Positions 56,719-64,000 of a DNA stretch of 64,000 nucleotides are shown piece after piece. The first letter of the stretch is position 1. The number at the start of each line of letters is the position of its first letter. The DNA is from Isoetes taiwanensis (lineage: Eukaryota > Streptophyta > Lycopodiopsida > Isoetales > Isoetaceae), in NCBI GenBank assembly GCA_021234155.1, contig JAJEKV010000080.1, forward strand, positions 1,224,182 through 1,288,181. Direction: 5' to 3'. The position numbers were made by a program, and so were the translations under genes. The notes beneath the pieces were generated by a model. That model did no database searches. It saw only the letters and a program-made list of their open reading frames with translations, and was not told the origin of the DNA.

Positions 56719-57896
56719 TGTGACGGTCCTCCGCCCGACACTTGCTGTTACGGAAATACTTCACACAAAGCCTAAGATCTCACGGGTGCAGAACCTACAC
56801 GTCATCCCCAAGTCCCAAATAATATGTTGCGGTCTCCCTAAGCTACGGGTCTCTAGCTCGGGGAAAAAGACCTTCACCCGTAAGCAACTCGACGTGACCC
56901 GGCCGAGTCCGAGACTAGCGAAGCCGCCGAGTGCCCACTCGCTAATGCTGAGTGCTTAACACTCACGGCCTCGGTTTCTGCTTATTCTCCCCGGAGAGCT
57001 GTGGGCAGACCAAGGTGCCATCCAGGCTAGCAACATGAACGATTATAAGTATTTCTACAGAAATGCTAACGTGGAGAGAAACATTTTGAAGGTAACCTAT
57101 TCTCACTATTAAAAGGAAATATTATGAAGGCATAATTGTTAACAAGAGGAATTGAACCCTAGCCATTCAATTCACAAATAAGGCTTACCCATTAAAAAGG
57201 AAATGTTATGAAGGCATAATTGTTAGCAAGAGGAATTGAACCCTCGCAAAGGCATTCAATTCACAATTAATGTGCTTAACCAACTCACCCAAAGATTAGA
57301 AAACATTTAAGTTAAGCATTCTTTTAGTATTCAACGATGAAGTTCTGAAATATTATACAGAAACCCTAAGGGCAGTTCCGGAATCTAGAGGGTGAAGCTA
57401 CGGCTCTTCATAAACTCGGCCGAAAATTCAAGTAAAGCATAAAGGTAAGTGATTTTGACGATTTCGGGACGATTCAAAGAGGGATCTAACACTTTGGTGG
57501 TGATCGATTAGCCAAGGATTTCGGCCTTTGGGTTCGGCCAAGACTCGCTATTCATGGTTTCTTTTAAGCGTGAATGAAGAACGAAATTTACAAGGCAACT
57601 GTGTGTTTTTTTCTCGATATTGCAGCCCATGATTACCCCCTGCTCTTAAGATGGATTATCCTTCCTTTAACAAAACATCAAACATTTTCTTACCTCTAAA
57701 TCGCTTCCTTGCAACCTTCTTATCTCTCTCTCTTTCAATCACGAAATCTCTCTCTTCCTTCCTCTTTCTCACGTTTTTCCCTTTCCCTAATTCTAACCTC
57801 CTTCAATTATTTCATTGCCACATCACCTCCTATGCCACGTCATCTCCTTATTTATTTAATATAGCTTAGAATAATCACAATAAAACTCACATCACA
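56719..57896 (-). repeat. 5' LTR (1178 bp)
   Basis: Partner of 49188-50348, with the same TGTGACGGTCC start and ACTCACATCACA end on the plus strand. Differences from the other LTR are clustered: around 56875-56935, 57240-57300 and 57440-57620, with long identical runs between. Contains the same duplicated ~98-bp segment and tRNA-like boxes. Confidence 0.95.
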
Positions 57897-57901
57897 CTAG
57901 G
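57897..57901. repeat. Target-site duplication CTAGG (right)
   Basis: Identical to 49183-49187; confirms the element boundary and absence of flank rearrangement. Confidence 0.95.
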
Positions 57902-57972
57902 ACTGCTAAAGGCAGATTTAATATTTTCAAAGGGAAATATTAAGTTTGGAAGTCTGGTTTCAGATTTTGGAG

Positions 57973-59223
57973 TTTTTTTTTTTTTTTTTTTAGAAACGGC
58001 AGTGATATTATATTACATGTAAATACATAGTAATACAAAAGGACAGGGGGAAACCCTGTTATAAAGGCCAAATTGAAAAATGGCCTTGACACTCCCAAGG
58101 AGGATAATTAACTGATTAAAGGTTTTTAGGAATAACAGAATCAAAATTATAAAAACATTAAGTTTCAAGTGTTCTGATAACTCCTGCTAGTGTGATGAAA
58201 CATCAGACTTCTGTGACTCCGTCCAAGGATATGATTGCCGAAGCATGAATAGTATATTTGAACAGCAGGTAGTCAAGCTCCACTGCTTCATAAGCAGAGG
58301 AATCCAGAATGTGGAGGATCCACGATTCCCGGGCCCCTATACAGATTTGAAGCTTCTCCTCGAAATAAGGCTTGATTTCCTGTTTAAAGAGCCAGATATC
58401 TTCATCTTTCAATATCCGCTGAAAGGTTCGGATCATGATCATTTCTGTTTTGACCCATTGCAGAGCTGCCAACACCTCCTGATGAGACATGGGGCGAGTA
58501 TCCTCCGGGACCTCTCTGGCATGGCCGCCCTCATGATGCTTGTTGACTAGATAATCTGTCAGAGACATTAGAAATGTTATTGAAGTAAGAAGAAAAGAAA
58601 GCATAGAACCCTTGAAAAGAGCCCAAAGCATCCTTTTATCATAGTTGCATCCCTTGTTCATTTTGTGTGCCATAGCTGCTTCTGCTAACTCCAATTGGAA
58701 GGTAGTCTTAAGAAAGTTCAAGTCTGGAGCATGGTGATTAATGGCCACATTGTTCCTGTGCTTCCAGATTACCCACAAGCATAATGATCTAATTGTATCC
58801 ACAAAGGAGGAAGTATTTGCAAGGAAATCAAAGAGATCATGTTCAGTGGCTAGGACAGCACCAATATGATTGCCTATCCAGTTCCAAAAAGGGGTCAGCC
58901 AAGGGCAAATAAATATGTGTGTAGAGGACTCGGCTTGGCCACAGCCTAAAGGACATCTGTCAGAGTTTTGATTACTGTATTTTGCTCTGTGTGCATTAGA
59001 CTTCAAGCTTCTGTTCAAGAAAAGCCATCTGAAAAGAATGACCTTCTTTGCACATTGTAGTTTCCATCCTTTCCTTATAATCTGAATGGCTTCCTGTTCT
59101 GTGCAACCCCATTGACTGGCAACTTTGGTGCTTTGATCCCCCAACAACAAGGAATAAGCTTTAGCCACACTATATCCTTTACCATCCATGGCCCAATTCT
59201 GATCAACTGTTTGTGCTCCCCTC
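57973..59223 (-). mobile_element. LINE 3' end with RT zinc-binding domain
   Basis: The 5'-truncated tail of a plant LINE on the minus strand. A frame open from 59300 to 58203 (real LINE part from about 59215) encodes DGKGYSVAKAYSLL, WKLQCAKKVILFRWLFLNRS, SDRCPLGCGQAESSTHIFIC and FWNWIGNHIG, the zinc-binding domain (zf-RVT) that follows reverse transcriptase in plant L1-like elements, whose consensus is FSVKSAY...W...P-x-K-x-xxFxW...CxxCxxxxEx-xxHLF-x-C. Beyond it about 200 nt of 3' UTR ends CCGTTTCTA and a 19-base A tail (poly-T at 57973-57991 on plus). The 5' side is cut at the CACTA terminus at 59224. Confidence 0.88.
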
Positions 59224-59590
59224 CCACTACTAGAGAACGAGCTATTAACGACGTCGGTTTGCGACGTACGACAAACGTCGACGTCGCAAAATAATCGCAC
59301 GTTCTTAAAACGTCGCTAAGATTTTTTCACGACGTCGCATGTGCGACGTGCCACGTCGCATTACAAACGTCCAAGCAGACGTCGCAATGGCCTACGTTGT
59401 AACAGCAACGCACCACGTCGGAATTGCAACGTGCCACGTCGCATGGGCAACCTGGAACGTCGTTTATACAATGCGACGTCACATATGAAACGTCCGACGT
59501 AGTTCATGCGACGTCGCGTTCCATGTGCGACGTGACACGTTGTATGTTCAACGTCTGTCGTAACACATGCGACGTCACGAGTTTACCCAG
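59224..59590 (+). mobile_element. CACTA (En/Spm) terminus with subterminal repeats
   Basis: Begins CACTACTAGAGAACGAGCTA, the terminal inverted repeat style of plant CACTA elements. It is followed to about 59580 by dense direct and inverted copies of GCGACGT / ACGTCGC (for example near 59250, 59275, 59330, 59345, 59395, 59420, 59485, 59510, 59570), the subterminal repeats bound by CACTA transposition proteins. The opposite end is not found in the window. The element adjoins, and probably inserted into, the LINE at its left. Confidence 0.82.
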
Positions 59591-59591
59591 T

Positions 59592-59700
59592 CATGGAGAT
59601 GATGTGAAGAAGATTATTCAGGCAACTGGCCTTGGTTACAAGAGCATTCATGCATGTCCAAATGATTGCATGATCTTCTATCCTCCTGAAACATTTAGCA
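59592..59700 (+). pseudogene. TNP2-type CACTA transposase fragment
   Basis: In frame from 59592: HGDDVKKIIQATGLGYKSIH followed by ACPNDCMIFYPPE. This matches the TNP2 (Transposase_21) segment that reads ...xLGLxYxKIHACPNDCxLx.... Only about 36 codons remain. It is fused directly to the subterminal repeats without the usual 5' exons, so the element is an internally deleted derivative. Confidence 0.8.
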
Positions 59701-59739
59701 AAACTACGCCACTAGGGTCATGAAAACGCTCTTTCAAAT

Positions 59740-60310
59740 ATTTTTTTTTGAAAGGATGAAATATAATTTTGTATGTTTTTTAATGCTTGAAATGTTGTGC
59801 CCCTATGCTCAAGCATCCTCCTAGGCTTGAACATGCCACCTTGACTCAATATGAAATGTAGTCAAAAATACCACATGGCTCAAACTTGCTACACTGACTC
59901 GAACATACCATATAGACTCAACCATACCAAGGTGCAAAAGCCAGTCAGAAAAGATACATTCAATATTTCAATCTGTTTTACCTATTCCAGCAGCTTGCAA
60001 GTGCTCGATTCTTCCAAGTGTGCCGGCAGATCTTTTGCCTCCCTTAAGAAACGTAGTAGGCTTAAGAAACATAGTAATCCTACGGCTTTAATCCTCTGGT
60101 ATATATATGAGAAAAGATAAAAGCAAAGTCCAATAAGACATGAGCTAGCAAAGTGCAGGTCATAGACAGAGGAATCATTGCATTAGAGCTAGCAAAAAAT
60201 TCAGGTAGTAAACATAGAGGAGTTCTTTTGCGATAGAGACATAGACTCAAGCACCTAGGCTCAAACATGCCACCTAAGCTCAAGCATTGCCCCTAGGTTC
60301 AAACATGCCC
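59740..60310. repeat. Degenerate CTCAAACATGCCACCT minisatellite
   Basis: Variants of (G/A)CTCAAACATGCCACCT recur in two clusters, about 59800-59935 and 60240-60312, at 16-25 bp spacing, with alternating CTAGGCTCAA and GACTCAA starts. The second cluster ends exactly where the membrane-protein exon begins. No coding in between apart from short frames. Confidence 0.7.
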
Positions 60311-60311
60311 T

Positions 60312-60700
60312 CTTGTACAGATTATGCATCTTATGTAGTCTCATAATGATGCAGATCCACCAAGGGCAGAAACCAAGACCTATTTGTAGCCAAAAGAACC
60401 ACAGCACACAGTTGGAAAGGACTTTAGTGTCTCTTTGGAAGTGATTGTTAACCACAAAAGTTGCGACAATCCAAATCAGTCCAGAAACAGAAGAATTCAG
60501 GATTAGAATGACTCCTCCTTGTGCTTTAAAGTACTTCCTATCTCTGTACGCAAAAATCACTGCATTGGCAAATATGAAGGGAATAGCTGCAGCAATAGCT
60601 GCACCCAAAAGAACCCAGTCTAGGGGTGTTTCGGGGCAGTCTATCGGGTGCTTGCTCCACCTGGTTGCACAATCCTTAACCATTCTAGCAATGCTTCATC
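60312..60700 (-). pseudogene. Multi-span membrane protein fragment (RGS1-like?)
   Basis: Minus-strand frame with ATG at 60683. Three strongly hydrophobic spans: residues 23-46 (WVLLGAAIAAAIPFIFANAV), 57-80 (GVILILNSSVSGLIWIVATF) and 91-114 (NCVLWFFWLQIGLGFCPWWI). The pattern C-x-LW-x(2)-W-x(4)-LGF-x(5)-C-x-I...LY in the third span resembles the third membrane span of plant seven-span RGS1 (regulator of G-protein signalling). The reading is by eye and uncertain. The homologous part stops at NLYKR, where the CTCAAACATGCC repeat begins, so only the first three spans would be present. It could be a truncated gene or a distant exon of a longer gene. The upstream frame 60729-60992 is unrecognised. 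Confidence 0.4.
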
Positions 60701-61225
60701 CCAGAATTTTGAATGCATGACTGAAATATTACTTCAGCCGAAACCATGACTTTGGAACTTCCGATACAGAAAGCACAGGTCCCTCTTGTTGTGGACTTTG
60801 ATTAAGCACGCTGCTTCTTCTTCTTTGAATAACAGTTCCGGGTCCATACAAAATTGCTGAAGTAAACGAGCAAAATAATTTACTAACCCTTAGGTTTAGC
60901 TTAGGCAACCAGTCCAGCGGGTTTGGATTCGACCAAACAATCAACCGTGAATTAGGAAGCATACTAACCCGGGTTTGTGAAAATGTATTCAAAATTCCTG
61001 CGACTTGTTTGTCCCATCTGAGATTCTTCGGGACAAAATTTCTCCGTTACAATTCATGTCGCATAGATGGTGAAAATTGAAAAAAAAAGGCACGCTCTAA
61101 TTGTATCACGCCCAACAACTGGGAAGAGCAGCTGAGATTATGATCTAAGTCTTGCGTTGAAAATGTAACCTTGATAAATCTAAATGTTTACCGTGTTGGT
61201 AATATTATTTCGTGTTATCACCCTT

Positions 61226-61266
61226 TGTTATATTACAAGAAATTTATCGCGGCGGCCAAGGCCGCC
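61226..61266. repeat. CACTA-like subterminal palindrome, copy b
   Basis: ATTACAAGAAATTTATCGCGG followed by the perfect palindrome CGCGGCGGCC-AA-GGCCGCCGCG (about 61246-61267). Same layout as 40650-40692; likely the eroded end of a CACTA family different from the one at 59224. Confidence 0.4.
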
Positions 61267-61299
61267 GCGAACATTTCTCTTCACTCACTCACTTATTAG

Positions 61300-62590
61300 T
61301 TTGAAACCTTGTGCGAAGTTACGCATTCTATGTGCTAGTGCTCAAAGTCTGTCGTTAAACTTTTTGTAGAGACACACAGTTTTCATTCACTTGGAGTGCG
61401 TAGATCAACATATAATGCATTTGCCACAGTACCTCCAATCCCAAACAATATTTCTTACCTCCAATCCCAAACAATATTTCTGCCACATTGCAATGTCCAT
61501 GATTGGACTCAATATACGTGGCCCCATCTAGGCCAATCATGCCGCACGTTCGACGGCTGAGATCGAGCTCTATCTAAGCTGCCCCCCTTCTACATAGAGA
61601 TTTTGGTGTTGCCGCCTGGGCCATCAATTCTAGGTGTCGACTTCAAGTGCGTGGCATGCAAAAGGGATATCGATCCCCATATGTGGAGATACATGCCGGG
61701 TCAAAAACTTGAAACCCTCATTTGAAATTGGCCTTTTTCAATTTCACAAGAAGGTTAGTTAAGATTTATATTGAAGGCAAGTGATCACGTATGACAAAGA
61801 TGATCTATAGTTGGAGCGTCTCTCATATAATAGGCCAGATTGCGAAAGTAAAAAGATAGGAAGATGGCATATGGGTCCTGCAAACATTAAATACAATACT
61901 TATCTAAAAACCTTGTGCAGTTGGCCAACAACTCTTGATGAGGTGGGGGAGGGGGGAGGAAGGAGGGAGGGAGAGGATGTCATAACAACATGGTGAAGAG
62001 AGGAGAACGATCCTATACTTGAAGTCATATTGATTGATAGATTTGGAGTAATTGAGTATACCATAAGAAGGAAAATGATATTGAATATAGAGGATGTTAG
62101 ATGTAGACTACACTTTTTTAGACAATTGACAAAATAAAAAACTTGTGATTGGTAAACGATAAGGGGCAATAACAGAGCTTGAAAAATGAACATATCATTC
62201 ATGAATGTTGGCTTGCATTAGAGTTAAGACATTTACAATGGATCTAGAAGAGGTTACATTGACATTGTCTCTTAGAATTTAGGTTGGGGATTAGACAGTT
62301 AGACTTGTATTTACAACACGCCTTCATTTTGAACTTTGTAAACTATGTATTTGCAATAATTTTGAATGTGGATATTTTCATAACATATCGAGTGGGTGCA
62401 TAATTAAGAGAAAAGTACAGTGCCAATAGTCAAGTTTAAGCTTAAGAGAAATATATTGGTCATAAGTTTTGTCAGTTGATTTTGGCGACCGGGAGAAAAT
62501 ATTTTTTTTTTAGGCGGACGGAAAAAATGAGAATGCTTTATATATGTTATAGATAGATGTCTAGGTGGGATAAATTTGTGTTTGGTTTAA
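61300..62590. other. No gene; small tandem duplication and G-rich tract
   Basis: A 26-bp duplication (CTTACCTCCAATCCCAAACA start) lies at about 61432-61482. A guanine-rich tract with runs of 5, 6, 3 and 3 G lies at 61943-61972. Otherwise AT-rich with no coding sequence recognised. Confidence 0.5.
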
Positions 62591-62599
62591 AGGATTCAT

Positions 62600-63750
62600 G
62601 GCCGTTGAGATAAAAAAATCAAAGGCTCAGATTTCGATCCAAGTCATTCAATATTATTCGTCCTTTTTTTTTGGTGGAACAGAGTGTTTATGGCGGGAGA
62701 CGGAGCAGATGAAGCCGCTTTGCCGCTTCTATCATCCCGCTCCTTTCCCGCTTCTTCCGATCTTCTATCTTCAGATGTGGTACGCAGATCCTCTATCTTC
62801 AGATCTTCTATCTTCAGACGCAGGATGAGCGAAGCCTTTTTTCAGGATGAGCGAAGCCTTTTTTCCGTTTGTGAGGAACAAGCAATGTGAAGCAGACGCT
62901 TCAGATGCAGAAATTAGAGAAAGGTTCAAACTCTGGCTCAAGCTCACGCTCAGGCTCAAGCTGCTCATCGAAAGGCTAGAAGATGTTGTTCTCCAGAACT
63001 TCACAATCGATTCTTCGCAGCTCTTCAGCATTTGGAGGCTCTCAGACTTGTAATTTTTTTTATTTCTTTTCAAATAGCTGCTCTAAAGCAAATCTAAGAG
63101 TTTATTATAGCTGATGGCCTCACAAATGATGAATAAGAGCCACTTGCAGGTTGGGATCTTGGCTTTTAGTTGGTAACAAGTCTGATTCTTGGTCTGATAT
63201 CAACGCCCTTTTTCTTTTCGCAGAAGTATGGGTTGCACATTAGGAGGCCAACTGCTAATAGTTGGACCAATTTCTATTAGTAGGAGGAATCTGGGTTTCT
63301 CCCGAATACAGCCAACAGAGTTGCAAGTCGTCTTAAGGCTGGGAAGGCTAGGAAGAAGATTGAGCTGCGGATGACCTTGCCAACAAGAAACGTCTGCCTT
63401 CCCCCCTGAAAAAAAAGCTGGGCTTGAACTGGATACATTTGAGTGGCATCCGTTTCCTATCTTTTTATCTTGTGGGTTTGTGGCAGGAGTTCTGGATTTG
63501 GCAGCAGGCGATACCTCAATACCTCGATTCTCCTTTTCTCATCTTTGTCTATCAAGGTAACCCTCCGTATCCTTTAGCTTGTTAATTATGCAAAATGCCA
63601 TCTTCAATCAATAATGTTGTAATCTGAATCATAGAAAGGTTGGTTTGTTTGGTGAGTTCGTTTATGCATAAAGTGTGTTTTGCAGAATGGGCTAGAGTTT
63701 GTCCCTGTATAAACGTGTTTTGTAAAGTGCCATGTCTGTCTGTTTTCTAA
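62600..63750. other. Unassigned region upstream of P1 exons, with short tandem duplications
   Basis: TCTATCTTCAGAT recurs three times at 62765-62815 and CAGGATGAGCGAAGCCTTTTTT twice at about 62821-62862. Open frames 62598-62828 and 62847-63053 (68 codons, ERFKLWLKLTLRLKLLIERL segment) are unrecognised; the second could be part of an exon but matches no ribosomal P1 sequence. No first P1 exon was found here. Confidence 0.45.
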
Positions 63751-63751
63751 G

Positions 63752-63800
63752 CTCTTGGAGAAGAGGAGTGTTGAAGACCTTATAATGAGTGTTGGCTCTG
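63752..63800 (+). CDS. 60S acidic ribosomal protein P1, internal exon
   Basis: Encodes LLEKRSVEDLIMSVGS plus the first base of the next codon. P1 proteins of the ribosomal stalk read ...FAKLLEKR-x-VEDLIMNVGSGGG... at this place, just before the flexible Ala/Gly hinge. Splice signals are right: TTTTCTAAG acceptor at 63743-63751 and GTAAGT donor at 63801. The upstream exon with the helical dimerisation domain (ending YWPxLFAK) is not seen in the preceding kilobases, so either a long intron precedes or the gene is truncated. Confidence 0.85.
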
Positions 63801-63859
63801 GTAAGTGTTTCAATTTTTGCATGGATGTCTGTTGAGCATTGTTTTGGCTGATTACTCAG

Positions 63860-63954
63860 GTGGAGGAGGAGGTGTGGCTGTCAGTGCTGGTGCATTAGCT
63901 TCAGGGGGAGCTTTTGCACCTACTGCTGCAGAAGTAACCAAGGAAGAACCCAAG
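63860..63954 (+). CDS. 60S acidic ribosomal protein P1, hinge exon
   Basis: Joins in phase with 63752-63800 to give SGGGGGVAVSAGALASGGAF, then APTAAEVTKEEPK. This is the Gly/Ala-rich hinge and start of the charged tail of the P1 stalk protein, which recruits translation factors. CAG acceptor at 63857-63859 and GTACAG donor at 63955. The last exon, expected to encode the conserved acidic C-terminus (EESDDDMGFSLFD in the family), lies beyond the window. Both visible exons are undamaged, so the gene may be functional. Confidence 0.88.
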
Positions 63955-64000
63955 GTACAGTCTTTTCCTACAAGTGTGCATTGCTCATTTTTATTGTGTT

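Larger units (their letters stand above)
49188..57896 (-). mobile_element. Ty3/gypsy chromovirus LTR retrotransposon, complete but inactive
   Basis: An 8.7-kb element read on the minus strand: 5' LTR (56719-57896), primer site (56702-56714), gag, protease, reverse transcriptase, RNase H, integrase with C-terminal chromodomain, polypurine tract (about 50349-50362) and 3' LTR (49188-50348). Order PR-RT-RH-IN defines Ty3/gypsy; the chromodomain after integrase places it among chromoviruses of the Tekay/Reina/Galadriel type. Both LTRs begin TG and end CA and are flanked by CTAGG. The polyprotein is broken by several frameshifts and stops, so it is non-autonomous. Similar LTRs and perfect target duplications indicate a fairly recent insertion. 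Confidence 0.95.

Noticed and set aside
62598-63053. First exons of the P1 gene
   Set aside because: The translated frames share no residues pattern with the P1 dimerisation domain.

Overview
Nuclear DNA of a large-genome vascular plant, dominated by transposable elements in all stages of decay. The evidence is a chromodomain-carrying Ty3/gypsy LTR retrotransposon primed by initiator tRNA-Met, plant-type LINE pieces with the zinc-binding domain that follows reverse transcriptase, a CACTA (En/Spm) end with a TNP2 fragment, an ABCB transporter fragment with plant introns, a plant F-box gene and ribosomal P1 exons. Only one intact gene is present (an intronless F-box gene, 38475-39542), plus a partly visible ribosomal protein P1 gene at the right edge. 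Low gene density and many dead elements would fit a gymnosperm or fern, but the sequence does not settle the lineage.

Layout. 1-9.2 kb: no gene; a possible reverse-transcriptase-element RNase H remnant near 6.5-6.8 kb. 9.2-16 kb: minus-strand sequence that reads as broken protein coding of an unrecognised family, with small TTCGACT...AGTCGAA hairpins near 15.2-15.9 kb. 17.8-19.9 kb: frameshifted remains of an uncharacterised protein with a VGHTHDDI motif (DUF7869-like). 20.7-26 kb: comparatively GC-rich, unassigned. 28.9-37.1 kb: two copies of a ~700-bp repeat; the left copy is split by a ~5.5-kb insertion carrying three clusters of TGATCC...GGATCA hairpins, and a LINE reverse-transcriptase fragment lies between the copies. 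38.4-39.5 kb: F-box gene with a TATA box. 41.65-45.12 kb: tandem array of a ~345-bp tRNA-related unit in which two variants alternate, with a 368-bp foldback MITE inserted. 45.2-46.0 kb: three exons of an ABCB transporter, cut at both ends. 49.18-57.90 kb: complete but dead LTR retrotransposon with 5-bp target duplications. 57.97-59.22 kb: 3' end of a LINE. 59.22-59.70 kb: CACTA terminus joined to a transposase fragment. 60.3-60.7 kb: exon-like piece of a multi-span membrane protein. 63.75-63.95 kb: two exons of 60S acidic ribosomal protein P1.

The elements are nested, so relative ages can be read: the MITE is younger than the array unit it split; the 5.5-kb insertion is younger than the ~700-bp repeat; the LTR retrotransposon has perfect target duplications and similar LTRs although all its genes are broken. 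Frame-disrupting indels are frequent even in young elements, so part of the damage could be residual assembly error; raw reads would decide.
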